DNA of 6,291 nt, taken from the NCBI GenBank assembly GCA_949878535.1, contig CATLAS010000061.1:1-6291 (forward strand), written 5' to 3'. Under the pieces are notes generated by a model. That model was not told the DNA's origin, did not search any database, and saw nothing but the letters and a program-made list of their open reading frames with translations. This DNA is from an uncultured Eubacteriales bacterium (GTDB lineage Bacteria; Bacillota; Clostridia; Oscillospirales; CAG-272). Every line of letters starts with the position of its first letter. Position 1 is the stretch's first letter. A program made the position numbers and the translations under genes. This document shows, piece by piece, positions 1-6,242 of this stretch.

Positions 1-1632
1 TTTCCGCACGCGAGATGCATTTTTGATTACGACATCCCGTATTTCACAAAATAGCTGATATTCCAGATTTTTCAGCTTGTCTTCGGCACCTAAAATGGTG
101 CCTTCCAATTCTTTCAATTCTTCTGATATGTAGCGTTCGCAATTGGTAAGGGTCTGTTTACGGATGTAATGCTCCGGAACCCGGTCACTGTAGGAACGGG
201 TTACTTCAATATAATAGCCAAATACACGGTTGACGCCGATCCGTAGATTTTTAATCCCTGTTTCTTCCCGTTCTTTCTCCTCAAGCTTTTTGATGTAATC
301 TTCCGCATGATTTTTAATAGAACGAAGCTCGTCCACCTGTGTGTCATAGCCATCCCGAATCATATCGCCTTCTCGTACCAGAAACGGAGGGTTATCCGTA
401 ATAGCAGTGGAAAGAAGATCATAAATGTCAGTCAGAGAATCAATATTCTCCCAAATTGCGGAAAGCTGCACGGATTCCGCAGCCTGCAGCAAGGTTTTAA
501 CCTGAGGCAGCACTTCAATAGACTGTGCCAGCGCACGCAGCTCACGCGCACTCCCGGTTCCATACAGAATTCTTGTAAGAATCCTCTCCATATCCAGTAC
601 TGAACTCAGAAGATGGCGAATTTCCTCCCGAAGCATATGATTGGACACCAATTCCGCTACCGAACGCTGCCGGGTTACAATTTTCTTTACATCTCGCAGA
701 GGATGCTCCAAAAATGACCGGAGAAGCCTGCGCCCCATAGAAGTGTTGGTTTTATCCAGCACCCCAAGCAGAGAGCCTTTCTTCTCCTTATCCAGCATGG
801 TTTCCATAAGCTCCAGATTTCGCCGGGTGCTTGTGTCCATTTCCAAATACTGTGTATTTTCATAAAAGGCAATATTTTCAAAGTGAGACAAATCCGATTT
901 CTGCATATCTGCAAAATATCCGAAGGCTGCACCGCAAGCATACATCGCAGGCTGGAAAGATTCCTGACCCTGACCGTATGTACCTGCAATTTCCGTAAAC
1001 CACTCCGCAGCAGTGGATTCTTCAAAATAGGATTTAAGCTTTCCAGTGCAAAGAATGCCCCGTTCCTGTACAAAGGTTTGCAGCGCCGCCTGCTTTGCAA
1101 GATCAGCGTTTGTGATAATCTCAATCGGACCAATAGTTGCAAGCTCGCTCAGTAAATCCTCTTCCGCGCCAATGCCGGCGAAGTATGTTGCCCGCACTTT
1201 TCCGGTAGAGAGATCCGCAAAGCAAACGCCGATTGTAAGATCTCCAAAATAAATTGCCGCAAGGTAATTGTTTCGGCTGTCCGGCAGAAAATCTGATTCG
1301 ATTACAGTTCCCGGAGTCACCACGCGGATGACCTCTCTGCGAACCGGTCCCTTACTGGCTCCTGGTTCTTCCATTTGCTCACAGATCGCAACCTTATATC
1401 CGTTCTTTATAAGCTCTCCGATATAGCCTTCGGCAGAATGATAAGGGACGCCGCACATGGGCGCCCGTTCCGGCTCTCCGCAATCTCTGCCGGTGAGGGT
1501 CAATCCCAAAACTTTCGAAGCAGTTTGGGCATCCTCAAAAAACATTTCATAGAAATCGCCGAGCCGATAAAAAAGAATATGATCCTGATATGCATTTTTG
1601 ATGCTCAGGTACTGCTCCATCATTGCCGTCAT
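1..1632 (-). CDS. mutS: DNA mismatch repair protein MutS (N-terminal 544 codons; C-terminus beyond the left edge)
   Basis: MutS recognises mismatches and small insertion/deletion loops in DNA and starts methyl-independent mismatch repair with MutL in Firmicutes. The frame is open from the ATG at 1632 to base 1 with no frameshift. The mismatch-binding Phe-X-Glu motif is F27-Y28-E29 inside GDFYEMFFEDA, with domain I in roughly residues 1-115. Connector domain II follows (about 125-250, including YFGDLTIGVCFADLSTG), then the core/lever domain beginning near MDTSTRRNLEL (265-275). The clamp region includes GVNRVFGYYIEV (466-477). Family members are about 850-900 residues long, so the Walker A/B ATPase and dimerisation domains lie outside the window. 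The start is supported by AGAGGA at 1639-1644, six bases upstream. The gene lies 35 bases after the YlbF/YmcA-family gene and is probably the last or a late gene of the miaB operon. Identification is secure. Confidence 0.97.
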   Translation of the reverse strand, partial: MTAMMEQYLSIKNAYQDHILFYRLGDFYEMFFEDAQTASKVLGLTLTGRDCGEPERAPMCGVPYHSAEGYIGELIKNGYKVAICEQMEEPGASKGPVRREVIRVVTPGTVIESDFLPDSRNNYLAAIYFGDLTIGVCFADLSTGKVRATYFAGIGAEEDLLSELATIGPIEIITNADLAKQAALQTFVQERGILCTGKLKSYFEESTAAEWFTEIAGTYGQGQESFQPAMYACGAAFGYFADMQKSDLSHFENIAFYENTQYLEMDTSTRRNLELMETMLDKEKKGSLLGVLDKTNTSMGRRLLRSFLEHPLRDVKKIVTRQRSVAELVSNHMLREEIRHLLSSVLDMERILTRILYGTGSARELRALAQSIEVLPQVKTLLQAAESVQLSAIWENIDSLTDIYDLLSTAITDNPPFLVREGDMIRDGYDTQVDELRSIKNHAEDYIKKLEEKEREETGIKNLRIGVNRVFGYYIEVTRSYSDRVPEHYIRKQTLTNCERYISEELKELEGTILGAEDKLKNLEYQLFCEIRDVVIKNASRVRK

Positions 1633-1667
1633 ATAGCGTCCTCTGCTTTCTTTGTAGATTCAACTGT

Positions 1668-2066
1668 TCAGTGACATCCGCTGCAGGTGGAACAGTCATG
1701 AGTGCATCCTGCCTGTTTCCCATTCAATGCAAATTCAAGTTCCTGGCTTACAGCCTGGTAAAAAGCGTTATACGCATCACTGGCTTCTTTATATGCAAGA
1801 TATACAGGATTTTCTACCACCTGATTATAAAGCTCACCAAGCCGCTTCTGGATGGATGCGGTAAGCAGAGCATCCTGTTCTGCTCCTTTACAAGCCTCAG
1901 CAAGCGCTGCCTGCTGCACATTATATTCCGTAAGCAATTTTCCAATTTCAGCGTCACCAGTATATGCCGCCTGTGTTTCCATTACTGCGCTGTAGCGGGG
2001 GTCCGCTTTGATCAGCGCTGCAAGTTTTTCCACTGTCTCAACAATTTCTTTATTCAGGTTTTCCAT
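1668..2066 (-). CDS. YlbF/YmcA (Ric) family protein with a C-terminal four-cysteine tail
   Basis: This is a 132-residue, mostly helical protein of the YlbF/YmcA family. In B. subtilis, YlbF (RicF), YmcA (RicA) and YaaT (RicT) form a complex that binds [4Fe-4S] clusters. That complex modulates RNase Y-dependent mRNA processing as well as competence, biofilm formation and sporulation. Visible here are an N-terminal amphipathic helical region (about 1-60), the conserved central NPVYLAYKEA segment (86-95), and a tail C121-x3-C125-x2-C128-x2-C131-H132 that looks like a metal or Fe-S ligand set. The position between miaB and mutS matches ymcA in Bacillus, but sequence alone does not let me choose between RicA and RicF orthology, so no symbol is given. 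GGAG at 2072-2075 lies five bases before the ATG, and the gap to the miaB stop is 21 bases. The family assignment is confident; the role in this organism is inferred. Confidence 0.88.
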   Translation of the reverse strand: MENLNKEIVETVEKLAALIKADPRYSAVMETQAAYTGDAEIGKLLTEYNVQQAALAEACKGAEQDALLTASIQKRLGELYNQVVENPVYLAYKEASDAYNAFYQAVSQELEFALNGKQAGCTHDCSTCSGCH

Positions 2067-2087
2067 AATAGCTCCGTTTTATCTAAA

Positions 2088-3524
2088 TTATTTATTTATC
2101 AGTTTTCCGTACAGACTGAACGTATCTGCCGAAACGATTTCCAAATCACAGTATTCCCCGATAGGAACACCATTATTTTCAAAATGAATCGGTCTTGGCG
2201 ACGCGGCGCGTGCAGTCATTTTATCCGGATCGGTTTTACTCACTTCTTCGCACAGCGCCCGTACCGTTCGCCCCACAAAGCGCTGGTTCCTCTCTCTGGA
2301 TATATCATGCTGCAAGGCAAGAAGCTGTTCAAAACGACGGCTGCTGATTTCCTTCGGAACTTGTCCTTCCATAGTCGCCGCAGGCGTTCCTTTTCTGGGA
2401 GAGTAAATAAAGGAAAAAATTGCATCATACCGCACTGCTGATATAATATCCAGCGTTGCCTGAAAATCCGCATCCGTCTCTCCGGGAAATCCCACAATAA
2501 TATCGCTGGTCAGGCTTACATCCGGAACACTTTTTTTCAGTTTTTCTATTATAGAGAGATACTCACCGGAAGTATACTTGCGATTCATCCGCCGCAGTAT
2601 CTCATCCGAACCGGATTGAACCGGCAAGTGAAAATGCGGAACAATTTTTTCTTCTTCCGCCATTGCCGCAATCAATGCGTCTGATGCATCCTTCGGATGA
2701 CTGGTCATAAACCGCAGCCGAAAATCGCCTGGCAGAGCGCAGATTTGTCGCATCAATCCGGCGATATCTATACTGCCAATATCCCTACCGTAGGAGTTTA
2801 CATTTTGCCCAAGGAGGGTGATATCCTTTGCGCCGCCGTCAATCAGTCTGCGTGCTTCCTCTAAAATCGCTTCAGGGGCCCGGCTGCGTTCCCTGCCGCG
2901 CACATAAGGCACAATACAGTATGAACAAAAATTGTTGCATCCATACATAATTGACAGCCACGCTTTGTATGGCTTTTCCTGATGGGAAGGGATCCCTTCT
3001 GCAACTGCATATGTATCGCTGGACACAAACTGCCGGCGACCGCCTGTGAGGGCGCTATAAATCAGCTCCGGCAAAAGATGGAGCGCACCTGTGTCAAAGG
3101 AAAAATTCACATAAGGGTAACTGTTTTTCAGTTGATCTGCCCGATGGGACTGGGTAACCATACATCCGCCGACACCGATTACTACATCCGGATTTTTTTC
3201 TTTCACATGCTTATATCCGCCAATAATAGAAAGTGCTTTTTTCTCCGCATGCTCCCGGATAGCACAGGTGTTTACCAAAATCAGCTGCGCCGCGTCCGGC
3301 TCAGACACTGGACGATACCCCATCATCCATGCAAGTCCTGCCATACGCTCGCTGTCCGCTTCATTTTGCTGGCATCCAAAGGTTTGTATATAATAACCTG
3401 GGCGGTTTTCCTCGCTGAATCCTCGCTGCATTAATTCTTTTTCTATCGTTTCACAAAGCTGCCGCTGCCGCTCGATTACTGCTTCCTCTACGTGAGGAGC
3501 AGCGGTCCTGATTTCATTCGTCAT
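2088..3524 (-). CDS. miaB: tRNA-2-methylthio-N6-dimethylallyladenosine synthase MiaB
   Basis: MiaB is a radical-SAM methylthiotransferase that converts i6A37 to ms2i6A37 in tRNAs reading UNN codons. Numbered from the ATG at 3524 (478 residues), the UPF0004 domain carries the auxiliary-cluster cysteines C51 (FGCQQNE), C87 (NTCAIRE) and C121 (GGCMVTQ). The radical-SAM cluster motif is C196-x3-C200-x2-C203 (GCNNFCSYCIVPYVRGRE). It is followed by TSHPKD, HLPVQSGSDEILRRMNR and DIIVGFPGETD, and then a C-terminal TRAM domain (about 413-478). All six cluster cysteines are present, so the enzyme should be active. The frame stays open upstream to 3605, but that extension lies inside the upstream gene. 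GGAG at 3531-3534 is six bases from ATG 3524 and only three from ATG 3527, so 3524 is preferred. The 11-base overlap with the TVP38-family gene suggests translational coupling. Confidence 0.97.
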   Translation of the reverse strand: MTNEIRTAAPHVEEAVIERQRQLCETIEKELMQRGFSEENRPGYYIQTFGCQQNEADSERMAGLAWMMGYRPVSEPDAAQLILVNTCAIREHAEKKALSIIGGYKHVKEKNPDVVIGVGGCMVTQSHRADQLKNSYPYVNFSFDTGALHLLPELIYSALTGGRRQFVSSDTYAVAEGIPSHQEKPYKAWLSIMYGCNNFCSYCIVPYVRGRERSRAPEAILEEARRLIDGGAKDITLLGQNVNSYGRDIGSIDIAGLMRQICALPGDFRLRFMTSHPKDASDALIAAMAEEEKIVPHFHLPVQSGSDEILRRMNRKYTSGEYLSIIEKLKKSVPDVSLTSDIIVGFPGETDADFQATLDIISAVRYDAIFSFIYSPRKGTPAATMEGQVPKEISSRRFEQLLALQHDISRERNQRFVGRTVRALCEEVSKTDPDKMTARAASPRPIHFENNGVPIGEYCDLEIVSADTFSLYGKLINK

Positions 3525-4236
3525 CATTCTCTCCGTTTTCGCTGTCCGCCTCGTCTGTTGCCGCTCTCGCACTAATAAATTTGTTATAAACAAATATGCC
3601 GGCAAGGCTGATCACACCTACAACCGCATATATAATAATGGATTTCAGATGATTTCCCTGTGCAAAGCTGCTTCCCACATACGTGGAGGTTACAATGGAA
3701 GGAATCCGCGCCACCGCAGCAATGAACAACATACGCAGAAGGGAAATTCCGGTGAAGGGTGCAAAATACGTCAGCAAATCTTTGGGCGTTCCTGGAATAA
3801 ACATAAGAAAAAACATAAATGTATCCCGCTTTACAGGATTTTTCAGAAATTTCAATTTTTGGAATTGCTTGGAATCAATGATTTTCTCCACAAAGGATTT
3901 GCCAAGCTTCTGCACGAGAATATAAATAAGGGCCGTACCGCAAATGATACCCGCTATACATAAAAGTGTCCCCCACAGAGTGCCATAAAGAGCGCCGAAC
4001 AGCAGTTCTACCGGCTCGCCTGGTATCACTGCAAGAACAACCTGCACCACCTGCAGCGCAAACATAAACAAAACGCCCCATACACCAAAGGAGGTAACAA
4101 GATCCTCAAAGGACTGCATATTCTCATCATCGTACAAACGTGCTATATAAAAGCACAGCAGTATTGTTACAATAGCTGCTACAGTTAAGGTTACAATCTG
4201 AATAATTTTACGTATCTTTGCGTTTTTATCCTGCAT
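3514..4236 (-). CDS. TVP38/TMEM64 family (VTT-domain, DedA-like) integral membrane protein
   Basis: This 240-residue polytopic membrane protein has the SNARE-associated/VTT domain shared by TVP38, TMEM64 and DedA proteins. Members of this broad group act in lipid scrambling or envelope homeostasis; the substrate here is unknown. Visible features are a charged N-terminus and a helix at about 10-33, a helix at 52-72, the signature region IPGEPVELLFGALYG (71-85), and a glycine-rich helix (86-110). A re-entrant-like FIPGTPKDLLTYFAPFTGIS segment (146-165) follows, then a final helix (199-219) and a strongly acidic tail ending ENGENDDE. The best start is ATG 4236, although its SD-like AAAGG (4249-4253) is rather far away at 12 bases. 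The frame also stays open to a TTG at 4296, which lies within the leader hairpin and looks less likely. Its 3' end overlaps miaB by 11 bases, so it appears to be the first gene of that operon. Confidence 0.88.
   Translation of the reverse strand: MQDKNAKIRKIIQIVTLTVAAIVTILLCFYIARLYDDENMQSFEDLVTSFGVWGVLFMFALQVVQVVLAVIPGEPVELLFGALYGTLWGTLLCIAGIICGTALIYILVQKLGKSFVEKIIDSKQFQKLKFLKNPVKRDTFMFFLMFIPGTPKDLLTYFAPFTGISLLRMLFIAAVARIPSIVTSTYVGSSFAQGNHLKSIIIYAVVGVISLAGIFVYNKFISARAATDEADSENGENDDE
3531..3534 (-). promoter_or_regulatory. Ribosome binding site that decides the miaB start
   Basis: GGAG on the minus strand lies six bases before ATG 3524 and three before ATG 3527. It is inside the last codons of the upstream TVP38-family gene. 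The spacing favours 3524 as the miaB start and rules against the longer open frame that reaches 3605. Confidence 0.7.
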
Positions 4237-4371
4237 TTTATGCCCATGCCTTTCTTTGGATTTGCACCTTGTGCCTTCGCGCAAAGTACAAATCAAGTCT
4301 GAAAGAAACAGACTTCAAAGCTTGTAGTTTCATCTTTCAGACTATTACTCTGTGCCACTGGTTTGATTTGC
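4237..4371 (-). other. Intergenic leader upstream of the TVP38-miaB operon
   Basis: This 135-base spacer separates the ApbE-like gene from the TVP38-family gene. It contains the overlapping inverted repeats listed separately and no convincing sigma-A promoter on the minus strand. A TTGAAG at about 4313-4318 has no acceptable -10 box 17 bases downstream. The operon may therefore be read through from the apbE-like promoter, or it may have a promoter I cannot recognise. Confidence 0.5.
4295..4343 (-). promoter_or_regulatory. Overlapping inverted repeats able to form two mutually exclusive hairpins
   Basis: An 11-base perfect inverted repeat pairs 4296-4306 with 4333-4343 (minus strand AGTCTGAAAGA ... 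TCTTTCAGACT, 26-base spacer). The inner strand of this pair can instead pair locally: minus-strand AAGTCTG (4309-4315) with CAGACTT (4295-4301) around a seven-base TTTCTTT loop. The two structures share the CAGACT segment, so they cannot form together. What follows on the minus strand is TTGATTTGTAC, too weak a U tract for a confident intrinsic terminator. It could be an attenuator, a weak apbE-like terminator, an mRNA-processing site or a protein-binding repeat. The pairing is read directly from the sequence; the function is not known. Confidence 0.45.
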
Positions 4372-5406
4372 TTATTTCTCTTTCGCATCTGCCGGTACAG
4401 GATGATACAATCCTGCCCGGTATGCGCCATCTGTCAATTCCACCGTGCCATCGCAAAGGAAGAAAACTGCCTCAAATGATTGGTCTGTATTGTCATATAA
4501 AACCTGTCCCGCCTCATATCCCATAGCGTACAGCGCGCCTGCCAGCACATTTGCTGCTACAGCATCATCCGCCAGAACAACCACTTTAGATAGATCAGAC
4601 GCTGCCAGCTCTCCCGTCTGATAGTTTACTGCATCGCTGGCAACAAACACATATCCGGATTCCGTTTGTACAGATCCCTGAACAGATGTATCTTCCGTGT
4701 CGCCGGCAATGCCGATTTCAAACGGCTTTTCATTCGCTTTTGTACCAAACACGCCCACACTGTCATTCAAGGTTACAAATCCATACGCCACAGCGCTTTC
4801 ATCTAAATATGCAATGATTGTTTCCAGCGCATATCCATCCCGCACTCCGGTCAAATCGACCTGTGCCTTTGGATCTGTTTTATAAACGGCAGTATTTTCT
4901 ACTGTAATTTTATCCGTTCCGGTATGAGAAAGTGCCTCATTTAATAATGCATCTTCCGGCTGGGGATTTTCCTCCAACAGCCGCAGAACGGTACCAAATA
5001 CAGGCTGATAGTACCCGCCTGTAACATCTGCCAGCCCATAGGCACGCTTCAGCAACCCCATAAGCTCCCAATCGCAGTCAAAAACCGCGTTGACCTGTGC
5101 ATTGACTGCATAAAGCCCGGCAGATACATCTGCATTTGTGTGATCTGTCAAATTCCTTGCATCCTCATAAAGATCACAGCACTGGGAAAATACATCCCCT
5201 AACTGACTGTCAGTAAAATAGACCCTTTTGCCTTTTTCGTCCTTCTCTCCAGTGTCATATGCGAACCGTACAGACAGCACATCAGATCCCATATCATAGG
5301 AATTTTCATAATATTCCGGCATACGCTCGACTGAGCATCCACCCAAAAAGGAACAAACGACAGCTGCGAACAGCAGCAAAGCGGCATATTTTAACAGACT
5401 CCTCAC
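4372..5406 (-). CDS. ApbE-fold (FAD:protein FMN transferase-like) lipoprotein with degenerate active-site motifs
   Basis: From the GTG at 5406 this is a 344-residue exported lipoprotein. It has a basic start MRSLLK, a hydrophobic segment, and lipobox F-L-G-G-C with lipidated C24. ApbE enzymes transfer FMN from FAD to a threonine or serine of target proteins using Mg2+. The fold is visible in VDLTGVRDGYALE (183-195; family DLGGIAKGYA-like), GFVTLNDSVGVFG (209-221), PFEIGIAGD (228-236) and VVVLADDAVAANVLAGALYAMG (275-296). Key positions differ, however. The family's AD-A-L-S-T-A Mg-binding motif reads A285-N286-V-L-A-G290-A, so Asp and Thr are lost. The SG...HIIDP.TG region is shortened to SGY (250-252) and QTGE (263-266), with no His or DP. 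The protein may be a non-catalytic or divergent relative. Its own promoter lies at 5455-5483, so it is the first gene of its transcript. Confidence 0.78.
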   Translation of the reverse strand: MRSLLKYAALLLFAAVVCSFLGGCSVERMPEYYENSYDMGSDVLSVRFAYDTGEKDEKGKRVYFTDSQLGDVFSQCCDLYEDARNLTDHTNADVSAGLYAVNAQVNAVFDCDWELMGLLKRAYGLADVTGGYYQPVFGTVLRLLEENPQPEDALLNEALSHTGTDKITVENTAVYKTDPKAQVDLTGVRDGYALETIIAYLDESAVAYGFVTLNDSVGVFGTKANEKPFEIGIAGDTEDTSVQGSVQTESGYVFVASDAVNYQTGELAASDLSKVVVLADDAVAANVLAGALYAMGYEAGQVLYDNTDQSFEAVFFLCDGTVELTDGAYRAGLYHPVPADAKEK

Positions 5407-5411
5407 AAAAG

Positions 5412-5418
5412 CCTCCCT
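5412..5418 (-). promoter_or_regulatory. Ribosome binding site fixing the GTG start of the ApbE-like gene
   Basis: AGGGAGG on the minus strand lies five bases upstream of the GTG at 5406. The open frame continues upstream to 5514, but that stretch contains the promoter and part of a terminator. Starting at the GTG gives a textbook lipoprotein signal peptide with its cysteine at residue 24. Confidence 0.88.
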
Positions 5419-5454
5419 GACTATCGTCTTTAGTATCGCCTTCTTCAAATTATT

Positions 5455-5483
5455 ATTATACCTATAAATCCAAAAAAAGTCAA
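5455..5483 (-). promoter_or_regulatory. Sigma-A-type promoter for the ApbE-like lipoprotein gene
   Basis: The minus strand carries -35 TTGACT (5478-5483), a 17-base spacer and a perfect -10 TATAAT (5455-5460). Transcription should start near 5448, giving a leader of about 40 bases before the GTG. The promoter begins 11 bases after the U tract of the preceding terminator, so the upstream DUF1294 unit and this gene are transcriptionally separated. Confidence 0.9.
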
Positions 5484-5493
5484 CGGAATGCAT

Positions 5494-5521
5494 AAAAAAA
5501 CCGGTGCAAATCATACACCGG
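5494..5521 (-). terminator. Intrinsic terminator of the DUF1294/small membrane protein unit
   Basis: On the minus strand CCGGTG (5516-5521) pairs with CACCGG (5501-5506) around a nine-base loop, followed by seven T residues (5494-5500). It begins seven bases after the stop of the 72-residue membrane protein gene. The GC-rich six-pair stem and the uninterrupted U tract make it convincing. Confidence 0.88.
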
Positions 5522-5527
5522 CATAAG

Positions 5528-5746
5528 CTATCGAAAGAGGCGGAACAGCGGTATCAGCAAATGAAATACAATGCACAATACAAACACAGCGGCACTAATC
5601 CAAAATACCGTATGCGCCCAATCATACGCATCCCTCCAAAGCATACCGATCCACACTCCGCAAAAGGCGGCAATATTCACCATCCCTCGCAGCAGGAGCG
5701 AAAAACTTTTCCACGTGCTTCCCCCATGGGTATACGTATTTTTCAC
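5528..5746 (-). CDS. Small two-helix membrane protein of unknown function, coupled to the DUF1294 gene
   Basis: This is a 72-residue protein that I do not recognise. Two hydrophobic segments are visible, at about 21-37 (MVNIAAFCGVWIGMLW) and 46-68 (TVFWISAAVFVLCIVFHLL), separated by a short RDAYDWA loop. The C-terminus is basic (FRLFR). It starts with GTG at 5746, and this GTG shares four bases (GTGA) with the stop of the DUF1294 gene. AAGGAGG just before the overlap supplies the ribosome binding site. The tight coupling, dedicated SD and immediately following terminator argue that it is a real gene rather than a chance frame. A role alongside the DUF1294 protein is inferred from position only. 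Confidence 0.72.
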   Translation of the reverse strand: MKNTYTHGGSTWKSFSLLLRGMVNIAAFCGVWIGMLWRDAYDWAHTVFWISAAVFVLCIVFHLLIPLFRLFR

Positions 5747-6042
5747 GATAAAACGCCTCCTTGCTTTAAATACAGCAGAAGCAATATCCCCGCCTGTGCA
5801 ATACAGGACAAAAACGCTGTAATTCGAAAATGAAACTTTGTGTGTCTGTTTTGTTTATGATGCATACCGTAAATGCCCAAAAGCCCCCCCACACTGCCTC
5901 CAAAAGTGATCAGTGACAGCAGTACGATTTCCGGAATTCTCCGCCGTTCGGGACGACATGACGCCCGCTTGTCTATAAAAAACAGCAGCGCGCACAGCGC
6001 ACTTGCAATTCCAATCCAAGACCAGTAAATTTCCAAAAGCAT
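5743..6042 (-). CDS. DUF1294 family membrane protein
   Basis: This 99-residue membrane protein of the DUF1294 family has no established function. The family's signature is visible in order: an N-terminal helix (about 5-23), DKRA (24-27), the RIPE motif (35-38) followed by LLSLITFGGSVGGLLGIYGM (41-60), HHK (61-63), which corresponds to the family's HKT-like motif, and a C-terminal helix (about 75-92). Length is typical for a stand-alone family member. The start at 6042 is supported by AGGTGA at 6046-6051. It is the first gene of a two-gene unit, overlaps the next gene by four bases and is divergent from the plus-strand gene at 6243. No strong minus-strand promoter is evident; TTGCGA (6102-6107) and AATGAT (6078-6083) with 18 bases between them are the best weak match. 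Confidence 0.88.
   Translation of the reverse strand: MLLEIYWSWIGIASALCALLFFIDKRASCRPERRRIPEIVLLSLITFGGSVGGLLGIYGMHHKQNRHTKFHFRITAFLSCIAQAGILLLLYLKQGGVLS
5756..5760 (-). promoter_or_regulatory. Ribosome binding site for the GTG-started small membrane protein
   Basis: GGAGG on the minus strand lies nine bases upstream of the GTG at 5746, inside the 3' end of the DUF1294 coding sequence. It supports reinitiation at the GTGA stop/start overlap. Confidence 0.7.
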
Positions 6043-6105
6043 AAGTCACCTGTTTTCTTAAATACTATAATCATACTATCATTCCTGGTAGCTTTTGTGT
6101 TTCGC

Positions 6106-6123
6106 AAATGCAAAACCGCATTT
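6106..6123. repeat. Short inverted repeat between the divergent genes
   Basis: AAATGC (6106-6111) is mirrored by GCATTT (6118-6123) around six bases. It sits 13 bases upstream of the plus-strand -35 box and overlaps the weak candidate minus-strand promoter. It could be an operator for a regulator of the divergent pair, but six-base arms are short enough to arise by chance. Confidence 0.25.
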
Positions 6124-6136
6124 TCATAAAAAGCTC

Positions 6137-6164
6137 TTGCAAAAAAGCGAAAAAATGGTATACT
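6137..6164 (+). promoter_or_regulatory. Sigma-A-type promoter with extended -10 for the plus-strand gene
   Basis: TTGCAA (6137-6142), a 16-base spacer and TATACT (6159-6164), preceded by TG one base upstream (6156-6157), form an extended -10 promoter. A start near 6171 gives a leader of roughly 70 bases before the ATG at 6243. The match is good, and it is the only strong promoter-like element in this intergenic region. Confidence 0.78.
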
Positions 6165-6188
6165 ATTAAAGTATTTTATCTGTACATA

Positions 6189-6227
6189 TGCCGCCTTTCG
6201 GTCACCGCTCTGCGGTTCTTTGCGGCA
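6189..6227 (+). promoter_or_regulatory. Nested hairpin in the 5' leader of the plus-strand gene
   Basis: TGCCGC (6189-6194) pairs with GCGGCA (6222-6227). Inside it, ACCGC (6204-6208) pairs with GCGGT (6212-6216) around a TCT loop, with an asymmetric internal loop of 9 and 5 bases. The structure ends six bases before the GGAG ribosome binding site at 6233-6236. No U tract follows, so it is not a terminator. It may affect mRNA stability or translation. I do not recognise it as a named riboswitch. Confidence 0.4.
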
Positions 6228-6242
6228 GGATTGGAGAGTTTT

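Noticed and set aside
687..1142. A 151-codon minus-strand open frame
   Set aside because: It is on the same strand as mutS but in another frame. The mutS frame is continuous and conserved across the same bases, so this is a shadow.
1623..2441. A 272-codon plus-strand open frame
   Set aside because: It lies entirely antisense to the end of miaB, the YlbF/YmcA-family gene and the mutS start. It has no recognisable domain or supporting SD, and its composition is that of a shadow frame.
2982..3434. A 150-codon plus-strand open frame
   Set aside because: It is antisense to the catalytic region of miaB, whose conserved motifs account for the sequence.
3525..3605. Upstream extension of the miaB frame by 27 codons
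   Set aside because: It overlaps the conserved end of the TVP38-family gene, has no ribosome binding site of its own, and MiaB proteins do not need it. The GGAG at 3531-3534 points to ATG 3524.
4336..4358. TGGCAC on the minus strand resembling a sigma-54 -24 element
   Set aside because: The matching -12 GC dinucleotide (TTGC-type) is missing at the required spacing.
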